A DNA stretch of 64,000 nucleotides, from NCBI RefSeq assembly GCF_046271865.1, contig NZ_CP176580.1, forward strand, positions 4,526,001 to 4,590,000. Direction: 5' to 3'. The position numbers and the translations under genes are program-made. Origin of the DNA: Nitrincola salilacus. Its GTDB lineage: Bacteria; Pseudomonadota; Gammaproteobacteria; Pseudomonadales; Balneatricaceae. Within the stretch, counting starts at the first letter, position 1, and every line of letters starts with the position of its first letter. The notes under the pieces were generated by a model. It was not told the DNA's origin and searched no databases. It saw only the letters and a list, made by a program, of their open reading frames with translations. Below, one piece after another: positions 26,635-35,500 of the stretch.

Positions 26635-27717
26635 ATGAAGGCAGATAAGACCGGAAAAGTGTCTGTAATTGTCGTAGATGACTCCGCACTGGTACGGCAA
26701 CTCCTGACTGAGTTGCTTAATGCAGACCCGGACATAGAAGTGGTTGCCACTGCTGCTGATCCTTATCTGGCACGCGAGAAGATCAAACGGTTCAACCCGG
26801 ACGTGATCACACTGGATATCGAAATGCCGCGTATGGATGGCCTGACGTTTCTGCGCAACCTGATGCGATTGCGACCGATGCCAGTCGTGATGGTATCGAC
26901 CCTGACTGAGCAGGGAGCCCAGGCGACGCTGGATGCTCTGGAGCTGGGCGCATTTGATTTCGTGGCCAAGCCGAAACAGAACCTGGCCAATACTCTGGTG
27001 GATTTTGCTGATGACATCTGTGCCAGCGTCAAGGCTGCTGCCAGGTCATCCACTTCCAGTCCCATCCGTGACACGACAAGGGTTGCAACACCAGGGATTG
27101 CAACACAGGTTATCAGTCGCCCTATGCTGACTGGTTTGAGAACAACAGAAAAAATCGTTGCGATCGGTGCCTCCACCGGTGGAGTTGAAGCGATCCGCCA
27201 GGTGCTGAGTTCCCTGCCATCTGATGCCCCGGGTATCGTCATCACCCAGCACATACCGGGGGCATTCAGTGAGGCTTTTGCAAAACGGATCAATGGTCTG
27301 ACCGCAATGGAAGTACGCCAGGCAGAAGACGGCGCCCAGATTCTACCCGGGCATGTGTACATCGCACCGGGCGACCGCCATCTGCTGGTGCGGCGCAGCG
27401 GTGCACGATATTACTGTCAATTGGATGACGGGGCCCCTGTCTTTCGGCACAAGCCCTCCGTAGACGTCCTGTTTCGATCTGTAGCAGAGCAGGTGGGAGC
27501 CAACGCCATCGGTGTGATGCTGACCGGTATGGGAGAAGATGGTGCTCAGGGTATGTTGCGGATGAAACATGCCGGAGCCGTGAACCTGGCTCAGGACGAA
27601 CGCACCAGTGTGGTCTGGGGAATGCCCAGCGCGGCAATCAAGGCTGGCGCGGTCGATGAGGTTTATCCACTGAGTGAAATCGCATCATATTTAATGGCAC
27701 ATAGCAGGCAAAATTGA
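26635..27717 (+). CDS. cheB: CheB chemotaxis methylesterase
   Basis: A 360-residue response-regulator methylesterase. The receiver domain has DDSALV, phospho-acceptor Asp at about 61 (VITLDIEMPRMDG) and a Lys in VAKPK. The C-terminal catalytic domain has IGASTGGVEAI (catalytic Ser), ITQHIPGAF (catalytic His) and GMGEDGAQGM (catalytic Asp). It removes methyl groups from receptor glutamates when phosphorylated by CheA. The start is two bases after cheD. Confidence 0.95.
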   Translation: MKADKTGKVSVIVVDDSALVRQLLTELLNADPDIEVVATAADPYLAREKIKRFNPDVITLDIEMPRMDGLTFLRNLMRLRPMPVVMVSTLTEQGAQATLDALELGAFDFVAKPKQNLANTLVDFADDICASVKAAARSSTSSPIRDTTRVATPGIATQVISRPMLTGLRTTEKIVAIGASTGGVEAIRQVLSSLPSDAPGIVITQHIPGAFSEAFAKRINGLTAMEVRQAEDGAQILPGHVYIAPGDRHLLVRRSGARYYCQLDDGAPVFRHKPSVDVLFRSVAEQVGANAIGVMLTGMGEDGAQGMLRMKHAGAVNLAQDERTSVVWGMPSAAIKAGAVDEVYPLSEIASYLMAHSRQN

Positions 27718-27721
27718 TACC

Positions 27722-27746
27722 GCACCCTCACCGGTATGCCGGGTGC
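27722..27746 (+). other. Hairpin between cheB and the small MCP gene
   Basis: GCACCC and GGGTGC flank 13 bases directly behind cheB. There is no T-run, so it is at most a weak terminator or an RNA-processing or stability element. It spans the ATG at 27736, which supports the later start of the next gene. Confidence 0.35.
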
Positions 27747-27774
27747 TCAACATAGAGTTGGAAACCGTAAATTC

Positions 27775-28950
27775 ATGGAAAAAAAAGTTATATTCAAGAA
27801 TGCCATCTTCGGGATAATCACCATCACTGCCGCTGCAGTGGCTTTCTGGCAAATCGGTTTCGTCGGCTTGTTGCTGGTGCTGCCGCCCGCGAGTATCGGG
27901 TATCTTCTCAACCGATCACCTTCTGTGCCCGAACAGCAGGAAAAAGCAGAGCACAAAGATGAAGCGCTGGATGCCGATATAGAGGCCTTATGCCGGGAAG
28001 CCTGCAGCGAGCTGAAGAATCAGTTGGTATCAACCGGCGAAGAAAACCAGCAGATTATGCACCTGCTCCGTGATGCCATCACTCAATTGACAGCCAGCTT
28101 TCAGGGTGTTAACGAACAAACCGATACCGAAGACAGACTATTGAGAGGTTTGATCGATCATGACCATCAGGAGCAGACACTGTCCGGTTTTATTGCCGAA
28201 ACTGAGTCCTTGCTGGCATTTTTCATCGATACCACGCTGAAAACTTCGAAAGACAGCCAGATGCTTATGGGAAAACTGAGCGATATGACACAGAAAATGG
28301 ATGGTGTCATATCTCTGCTGGATGATGTCAAGGAGATAGCTGCCCAGACCAACCTCCTGTCGTTGAACGCAGCCATCGAAGCGGCCAGGGCCGGAGAAGC
28401 AGGTCGTGGGTTTGCCGTCGTTGCCGATGAAGTGCGCAAGCTGTCAAAAAAATCCGACACCTTCAGCGATCAGATCACCGAACTGACGACAAGTGTAAAA
28501 CAAGCGCTGGAAGATGCGATTAGAGTGGTCAGCAAGGTTGTGACGACGGATACCGATGCCGCCCTCGAAAGCAGAGAAAGAGTCAGCATAATGACCTCCG
28601 CGATGACTCAACTCAACCAGCGGACCGACAGTGTCATCGCCCAGACTGGCGATATCAGTCATCGGATATCACAGTTGGTCGGCCAGGCAATAACCTCATT
28701 GCAGTTCGAGGATATGTGTACCCAACTCAGCCAGCATATACAACGCCGTCTTGAAACGATGGAGGAACTGGTGCAGTTACTGAGTGAATTGCAGCAGATA
28801 CGAAAGGATACAGGCAACAATGACATTTGTCGGGAAATGGTAGTCAGAGGGACTGTACTGACTGCGGAGTTGAAGTCAAAAGTACAACAGATCGAACATA
28901 AAACAGTTTCGCAGCAGAGTCTTGATGTCGGAGAGATTGAGCTGTTCTAG
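27775..28950 (+). CDS. Small membrane chemoreceptor without a periplasmic sensor domain
   Basis: The ATG at 27775 is preferred to the one at 27736, which lies inside a hairpin; neither has a clear ribosome site. The product has 391 residues. Two closely spaced hydrophobic helices (about 7-40, containing AIFGIITITAAAVAFW and GFVGLLLVLPPA) anchor a coiled-coil and an MCP domain with tip AAQTNLLSLNAAIEAARAG. It is followed by an LQFEDMCTQLSQHIQRR segment typical of a subgroup of short receptors. The end (GEIELF) lacks the aromatic spacing of a CheR pentapeptide. With no external domain it may sense energy or membrane state, or scaffold the array. Confidence 0.85.
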   Translation: MEKKVIFKNAIFGIITITAAAVAFWQIGFVGLLLVLPPASIGYLLNRSPSVPEQQEKAEHKDEALDADIEALCREACSELKNQLVSTGEENQQIMHLLRDAITQLTASFQGVNEQTDTEDRLLRGLIDHDHQEQTLSGFIAETESLLAFFIDTTLKTSKDSQMLMGKLSDMTQKMDGVISLLDDVKEIAAQTNLLSLNAAIEAARAGEAGRGFAVVADEVRKLSKKSDTFSDQITELTTSVKQALEDAIRVVSKVVTTDTDAALESRERVSIMTSAMTQLNQRTDSVIAQTGDISHRISQLVGQAITSLQFEDMCTQLSQHIQRRLETMEELVQLLSELQQIRKDTGNNDICREMVVRGTVLTAELKSKVQQIEHKTVSQQSLDVGEIELF

Positions 28951-29026
28951 TGGTTTGAATGCCATGAACTGAAAATGCTGGAAAGCGGTGTTGGTAACGT
29001 CTTGGTTTCATCGGAAGATGATTCGA

Positions 29027-29116
29027 TAACAGCCGACCACCCCATCATCTTTTGACGACACAAAAATCAATGAACGCTTATTTAATACCATTCCTCAACA
29101 TTAGATAATGCTGAAC
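29027..29116 (+). promoter_or_regulatory. Promoter of the second soluble receptor with shared upstream element
   Basis: TTCGATAACAGCC and ACCACCCC, then TCATCTTTTGACGACA (29045-29060) and AAAATCAATGAACGC, then a GATAAT box at 29104. The distance from the first T of TCATC to GATAAT is 59 bases, exactly as at 17602. The match covers some 60 bp, so this promoter and the che-operon promoter probably share a recent ancestor. The -35 position is weak (TTTAAT). Confidence 0.65.
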
Positions 29117-29153
29117 AATCGCACATAACCTTATTAATTGCATGGGAACTGGT

Positions 29154-31361
29154 ATGACAGACACACAGGATAACAAAGATCTGGTTCGGGTGCGTTCGGC
29201 CGTCGACGGTGCCATGACTGCAATCATGATGGTTGATCGTGATTTCACGATCATCTATGCCAATCGGGCGACACTGGATATGCTGTCAGAGCATGAAGCC
29301 ACCTTTGCGCAGATCTATCCCGGCTTCTCAGTGGACACGCTGATCGGCGCCAATATTGATGTTTTTCACAAAAATCCGGCGCATCAACGCAAGCTATTGA
29401 GTGACCCGAATAACCTGCCTTACTCCACTGATATCTCTGTTGGGCCGTTGACATTCAGACTGAACGTAACAGCAGCTATGGACGCCGAAGGCAACTATAT
29501 CGGCAATACGCTGGAATGGTCCGATGTGACCGAGTTACGCCAGAAGGAGCAGGATGTCGCGCGCCTGACCGGTGCGATTCAGGGTGCGATGACCTGCATC
29601 ATGATGATCGATCGTGATTTCACTATCACCTATGTCAACGATGCCACCCTCAAAATGCTGCGTCCCCATCAGGGCATCCTGAAAGAGGTATTCCCAGGCT
29701 TTGATGTCGACAAGTTGGTTGGCGGCAATATCGACGCTTTCCATAAAAACCCAGCGCACCAACGGCAGATGCTCAGTAACCCAAACAACTTACCTTACAC
29801 AACAGAAATCAAGGTGGGTCCCCTGCAGTTCCGCCTGAATGTGACTGCAACGATGGATGCTCAGGGCAATTACATCGGTAATTCACTCGAGTGGTCCGAT
29901 ATCACCGAAGCCAAGGCGAAAGCGGCAGAAGCCGCAGCACTGCAGCATGAGGTTCAGGGTGTGACTGCTGCCATGGATCTGGTCATGGGCGTAATCACCT
30001 TTGATATGGAAGGCAATATCATCAATGTTAACGAAAATTTTCTGCAAGCAGTAGGCTATACACGCTCGGAAGTAGTTGGTAATCATCATCGAATGTTTGC
30101 TCCACCAGAATTTGCATCCAGCCCCGACTACGCAGCCTTCTGGGCCAAGCTGAATCGCGGTGAATCCGAGGTGGGTCAGTTCCGGCGCATCGGCAAGGGC
30201 GGTAAGGAGGTCTGGTTGCAGGCGGGGTATAACGCCATCCTGGGGATCGACGGCAAACCTTATAAGGTAGTCAAGTTCGCCACCGATATCACTGAGCAAA
30301 AACTCTTGCAACTGACCGTTGAAGAGGTACTTAAGTCGACAGCAGTTGTCATGAACGCCATGGCCGAAGGCGACCTGACCCGGCAGATGGAAGGTGAATA
30401 CGAAGGTGAATTTGCCCAGTTGCAGACGGCGATCAACGATACGGTTAATGCCATCTCCGATATTGTGCAGGATATCACCGAATCGGCTGTCAGCATCTCC
30501 GCGGCGGCAGCGGAGATTTCCCGTGGCAATATGGACCTGAGTCAGCGCACCGAGGAGCAGGCTTCGTCGCTGCAGCAGACTGCATCCAGCATGGAAGAGC
30601 TGACCACCACCGTCCGGCACAATGCCGATAACGCGCGGGAGGCCAATCATCTGGCCACCAGTGCCCGTGAAAAAGCGGAACAGGGCGGTGCGGTCATCCG
30701 CAAAGCGATTGACGCCATGGCTGCGATCAGTAGCTCCAGCAAAAAGGTAGCGGATATTATCGGCGTGATCGATGAGATTGCTTTTCAGACCAACCTGCTG
30801 GCGCTCAACGCGGCCGTGGAAGCGGCACGAGCCGGCGACCAGGGACGTGGTTTTGCCGTTGTGGCCTCAGAGGTGAGGAATCTGGCTCAGCGCTCAGCCG
30901 CCGCGGCTAAGGAGATCAAGGCACTGATCAATGACAGTGCGGAAAAAGTCAGTGAAGGCTCTACACTGGTCAATGAGTCCGGTCGTACGCTGGAAGCCAT
31001 TGTCGACGGAGCCCAGAAGGTCGGAGACATAGTATCCGAGATCGCTGCAGCGAGTATCCAACAGAGCACAGGCATCGAACAGGTCAATCAGGCGGTCAGC
31101 CAGATGGATGAAATGACCCAGCAAAACGCCGCACTGGTCGAACAGGCTGCAGCCTCCAGCGAATCACTGGATGAACAAGGCAAGAGCCTGCAGCAGCGTA
31201 TGGAATTTTTCACCACCGGTATGGATAGCGTTAAGCAGCCCCCGACTCGTCAACCTGCCCGTTCCCGCTCACGAATGGAACTGCCTACACACCTTACAAA
31301 CGCCTCAAAACCAGGACGGCAAGTGACACGTGCCACCAACAATGAATGGGACGAGTTCTGA
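29154..31361 (+). CDS. Soluble chemoreceptor: two Aer2-like haem-PAS + PAS + HAMP + MCP
   Basis: The ATG at 29154 follows GGGA; an upstream in-frame ATG at 29142 is also possible. The 735-residue product has no membrane helix. It is a near-copy of the C-terminal portion of the receptor at 21916 that begins at its first haem-type PAS, lacking the globin and one PAS. PAS1 (about 10-128) and PAS2 (about 135-252) hold IDxFHKNPAHQR (His at about 72/77 and 197/202) and LEW. PAS3 spans about 270-385, then HAMP and the MCP domain with DEIAFQTNLLALNAAVEAAR. It ends EWDEF. It probably joins the same cytoplasmic array and adds a second gas-sensing input. Confidence 0.93.
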   Translation: MTDTQDNKDLVRVRSAVDGAMTAIMMVDRDFTIIYANRATLDMLSEHEATFAQIYPGFSVDTLIGANIDVFHKNPAHQRKLLSDPNNLPYSTDISVGPLTFRLNVTAAMDAEGNYIGNTLEWSDVTELRQKEQDVARLTGAIQGAMTCIMMIDRDFTITYVNDATLKMLRPHQGILKEVFPGFDVDKLVGGNIDAFHKNPAHQRQMLSNPNNLPYTTEIKVGPLQFRLNVTATMDAQGNYIGNSLEWSDITEAKAKAAEAAALQHEVQGVTAAMDLVMGVITFDMEGNIINVNENFLQAVGYTRSEVVGNHHRMFAPPEFASSPDYAAFWAKLNRGESEVGQFRRIGKGGKEVWLQAGYNAILGIDGKPYKVVKFATDITEQKLLQLTVEEVLKSTAVVMNAMAEGDLTRQMEGEYEGEFAQLQTAINDTVNAISDIVQDITESAVSISAAAAEISRGNMDLSQRTEEQASSLQQTASSMEELTTTVRHNADNAREANHLATSAREKAEQGGAVIRKAIDAMAAISSSSKKVADIIGVIDEIAFQTNLLALNAAVEAARAGDQGRGFAVVASEVRNLAQRSAAAAKEIKALINDSAEKVSEGSTLVNESGRTLEAIVDGAQKVGDIVSEIAAASIQQSTGIEQVNQAVSQMDEMTQQNAALVEQAAASSESLDEQGKSLQQRMEFFTTGMDSVKQPPTRQPARSRSRMELPTHLTNASKPGRQVTRATNNEWDEF

Positions 31362-31424
31362 TAAATGTCAGGACAGGGATGTCCGAATTGATGAACTTAA
31401 TCCCGATATAGACCTACTCCTCAG

Positions 31425-31490
31425 TCATCATTTGACGACACAGAAATCAATAAAGTCATATTACACAACGGGCCAACAACCTTGATAATA
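31425..31490 (+). promoter_or_regulatory. Shared promoter element before a decayed receptor gene
   Basis: TCATCATTTGACGACA, then AAATCAATAAA, then GATAAT at 31484. The spacing of 59 bases equals that at 17602 and 29045. An AAGGAG and a GTG follow at 31494-31508 but lead only to a 23-codon frame. The promoter seems to have outlived its gene. Confidence 0.6.
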
Positions 31491-31633
31491 ATCAAGGAGC
31501 TACAGGTGATCTCTGTTGTTCTGGCCACCTGCAAATTAAGTTGCTATTTACTTGATGACTCTCAAGCAAATGCATAGTCGTGATGAATTGCAGGGTCTCC
31601 TTGGCAGGGTCAGTGATGAAGAACCCATCCTGA

Positions 31634-32162
31634 ACCCTGCCCTTTTTCATCTGCCACTATGCCGATCAGGTCGCCTCTACAGCGACAGAGCTGGCACAGA
31701 CAAATAGCCTGGCAAGCCGCGCAATGGAGCAGCAGACAGAGGAGATCAACGCCTCAGCCGTCGCCATGAATGAGATGACAGCCACACTGGAAGAGGTGGC
31801 AGCCAATACCCAGCAGTCAGCCGATGGCTCGCGGCTTGCCACTGAAGCCGTGAATGGAGGCACAAGCAAAGTCGAACAGTCGTAACCGCTCAGAGGAGAG
31901 TGTCACACATGCATTAGAGGTGGGCAGCCACCTGCACAGTATTACAGAGGCAATCTCCTATATCGATGAAAGAGCCCAGCAGATTGCCAGTGCAACGGAG
32001 GAGCAGACCCATGTATCACATGATATCAACAAGAGTTTGCATAATATCAATGATGTTGCCGCACAAACGGCGGACAATATCAGGCAATCTGTTGCTGCCG
32101 GTGAGTCGATGTCAAGAATGGCGGCAGAGCTGAAAGCACTGATATCCAGATTCCGTTTGTAA
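31634..32162 (+). pseudogene. Decayed MCP chemoreceptor gene lacking the signalling tip
   Basis: Two pieces of one receptor lie in different frames. The first (31634-31885) reads as ascending-helix MCP sequence with QQTEEINASAVAMNEM and TLEEVAANTQQSADGSR, ending at a TAA. The second (about 31890-32162) reads EESVTHALEVGSHL, ERAQQIASATEEQTHV and NDVAAQTA, the descending helix and the end of an MCP. The whole hairpin tip (QTNLLALNAAIEAARAG in its siblings) is missing, and the join is out of frame. No convincing N-terminal sensor remains between the promoter at 31425 and 31634. It cannot make a working receptor. Confidence 0.8.
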
Positions 32163-32251
32163 CTATCCATTTGTAACTGAAGGGATCACATGATCCCTTC
32201 GCACGTTCCGTTCAACTCATCAGCTTCCGGTAAATGCTGACACGACCCTGA

Positions 32252-32318
32252 TCGTCATTTGACGACATGAAAATCAATGAAATCCCACTTCACAATGCAT
32301 CAGCATTGCGTCAATAAT
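32252..32318 (+). promoter_or_regulatory. Shared promoter element before the hybrid kinase operon
   Basis: TCGTCATTTGACGACATG and AAAATCAATGAA match the other copies, and CGTCA/TGACG form an inverted repeat. The best -10 candidate (AATAAT, 32313-32318) is two bases further away than at the three best sites. This leaves a leader of almost 200 bases before the kinase start at 32517. Apart from the tandem repeat at 32321 the leader shows nothing recognisable. Confidence 0.55.
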
Positions 32319-32320
32319 GA

Positions 32321-32347
32321 CTGAACCATCTGAACCATCTGAACCAT
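32321..32347 (+). repeat. Three tandem copies of a 9-bp unit in the kinase leader
   Basis: CTGAACCAT is repeated three times without change, followed by CTG. It lies just downstream of the predicted -10 box. Unit loss or gain by slippage could change leader length by 9 bp. Confidence 0.8.
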
Positions 32348-32516
32348 CTGCACCAGTGAAGAGCCAGCCAAACTGGCGAGGCCCTTGGCGCGAGCGGGTC
32401 AGCGGCGCCTGTTCTGACCTGTATGTATTGGTATCAGCCCGGCATTCCTCAGGGCTTGCACAGGCTTTTGGGTTACATTCTGTAACTGTTTGAGCGTGGT
32501 CAAGGAGCAGACAGCT

Positions 32517-35500
32517 GTGAAAAGTATGGTTGCAAAGCAGACGAGTAATCGCTCCCTCGCGGTTTCCACCATTATCCAGATGGGGCTCCGCATCACCTTG
32601 GTAGTGATCGCCGTCACCCTTCTCAGTTACTGGCATATCATCACGACCCTGGAAGAGCAAACCGCCGACAAGCTGAGCAAATACATCGTCGAGCGAGCTC
32701 AGAAAGAGAGCGCCACCTTCCTACTGGCGAAGGACAATCATCAAACCTTGAAAGAGGTGTTCCTGCAGGCCTGGCCAGCAGCGCGACACAGTATCCACAG
32801 CGATTTCGAGCGCTATTTCGAAACCCTTCCAGACGGCAGTACCCGCACCCTGCCCCGGCTGTTTTACGGCGAGCAAGGGGTAGATGGCATCATCAGCGAT
32901 TCTGTGTCCGGCTTTATCGGTCGGGGTGCGCCAACAGAGGATGCCTCCTTCCGCTCCCGTCTGGTCCTGGCCTATCGGATGCTGGACCGGTATGGCATCA
33001 CCTACACACATCGATTCGCCAATCTTTATATCCACATGCCGGAGAATGTCAATATCGTCTACTGGCCAGGCTTGCCATGGGGGCTGCAAGCCGCTGCGGA
33101 TCTGGATATGAGGCTGGAGGAGTGGATGTACATTGCCGACAGGCAGCACAACCCCGGTCGCGAGACTATCTGGACCGGGCTTTACTACGACCCGACCGCC
33201 GACGAATGGATGGTGTCCAGTGAAACCCCGGTCGATGTCGACGGTCAACATCTGATCACCCTGGGCCACGACGTCTTACTCAATGACCTGTTCGACCGGG
33301 TGTTCAACGACCGTCTCGACGGTGCCCATAATTTCATCATCCGCGACGACGGTCGTTTAATCGCTCACCCCGACAAGGAACAGGAACTGGCACAAGCTCT
33401 CGGTGTATTGAGCATCTCGGAAATAGATGACGCCTCGCTCTCGGCGATGTACCACCAGATCAAGACCGCTCTGACCATTGACGACAATACCCATATCATC
33501 AACGATAAGACGAACAACGCCTTCCTGGCCGTGTCGCGTATTCAGGGGCCGGACTGGCTGTTCGTGACTGTTTTTCCCAAGTCCCTCCTGGCCTCAAGTG
33601 CCCGTAGCACCGCAGAATTCATTCTGGTGCTCAGCATCATTTCCCTGATCCTGGAACTGCTGATGCTCTATCTCGTGCTGCGCAAAAAAGTAATCACTCC
33701 CATCAAGACGTTCGTTACCGCCTCCGAGCGGATCGGACAGGGCGATTACAACCTGATGGAGGCGAATTCAACCCCGCTGCCGGTCAAGCGCAACGATGAA
33801 ATGGGCTTGATGGCACGCACCTTCACCCAAATGGCGACGGATATCCGCCATTATCAGCAGGATCTGGAAGGGCAGGTCGTCCAGCGGACCGAACAGTTAG
33901 CTGTCGCCACTAAAGAGGCCAACAGGGCCAACCGCGCCAAATCCGATTTCCTGGCCCGGATGAGCCACGAGATCCGCACCCCGATGAATGCCATTATCGG
34001 TATGACGCAACTGGCTCTGCGCACGGAGTTGACCGATAAACAGCGCGACTATCTGGAAAAGGTGCGCGGTTCGGCCAATGCTTTGCTGGGCATCATCAAC
34101 GATATCCTCGACTTCTCCAAGATCGAGGCGGGTAAGCTGACACTGGAAAATATTCGGTTCGATCTCGACGAGGTCTTCAACAGCCTGTCTGATATCATCA
34201 CGCTGCGCACTGAAGCGAAAAGCATCGAACTGGTGTTCGACATCCAATGCGATGTTCCCAGAACACTGATGGGCGATCCGTTGCGTCTCGGGCAGATTCT
34301 GATCAACCTTGCCAGCAATGCCGTCAAGTTCACCGAGCAGGGAGAGATCGTCGTCAGGGTATCCCGTGGCCAGAATCTGGGCGACCGGGTGGAACTGCAG
34401 TTTTCGGTCATCGATTCCGGTATCGGGATGACGCCGGAACAGACCAGCGGTCTGTTCCAGTCCTTCGCCCAGGCGGACGAGTCCATTACCCGCAAATACG
34501 GGGGAACCGGCCTTGGACTGGCTATTTGCAAGCAGTTGTCCGAGCTGATGGGCGGGCGCATCTGGGCCGAAAGCGAGGCGGGCATCGGCAGCCGATTCCA
34601 CTTCACGGTCCAGCTTGGCGTTCCGGCCGAGAGCAGGGCTGCGACCGCAGAACACCAACCGCTGTTCGTCAGCAAGCGCGTATTGGTCGCGGATGACAAC
34701 CACAGCGTTCGAGAGATTCTGACTGCCATGCTGACACGGATGGGTTGGCGTGTGGATCAGGTGGAGAATGGCGCCAAAGCCGTGGAGCGGCTATGGGAAG
34801 CCAGTCAGGTCAACGATTCCTATGATCTGTTGCTCACGGACTGGAGGATGCCCGAAATGGACGGGCTCCAGGTCGCGGACTGGATCAAACGGCAGGACGC
34901 GTTGCAGCGCATGCCATCCATCCTGATGGTAACCGGCTATGGCCGGGAAGAGGTATTCAAGGCGGCCAGGGAAGCGGGGCTGGACGGTTTCCTGCTCAAA
35001 CCCGTCAACGAATCCCTCCTGCAGGATACACTAGCCGAGATATTCGGGGTCGATCGCCGCACCGGCATGCGGGATGCACAGGGTCGCCAAGGCCCGTCTG
35101 ACGAGGAACTGGCCTCTCTGGCTGGCTGCAGGGTACTGCTGGTAGAGGATAATGCCATCAATCTGCAGATCGCCAGAGAGTTTCTCGCCGATGTCAAGGC
35201 GGTGGTCGATGTGGCCAATAACGGGCAGCAGGCCGTGGACAAGATGATGAGTAACACCTATGACGTGGTCCTGATGGATATCCAGATGCCAATCATGGAT
35301 GGCCTGACCGCCACCGCGAAGATCCGCCAGGAAGCACGGTTTGCCGACCTGCCCATCATTGCGATGACCGCCCAGGCAATGGAGGAAGATCGACAGCGCA
35401 GCGTGGAAGCTGGCATGAACGACCACCTTTCCAAACCGTTGTTCGCCGAAGAGCTGCATGCGATGCTGTTGCGCTGGGGCAGACCGGATAAGCAACAGCC

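Noticed and set aside
31506..31577. A gene starting at GTG 31506 behind AAGGAG
   Set aside because: It stops after 23 codons with no recognisable sequence; it is treated as part of the decayed receptor region.
32317..32493. A 58-codon forward frame starting MTEPSEPSEPSAP over the 9-bp repeats
   Set aside because: There is no ribosome site, and its ATG overlaps the predicted -10 box, so it would not be in the transcript. The EPS repeats are only the 9-bp units read in frame.
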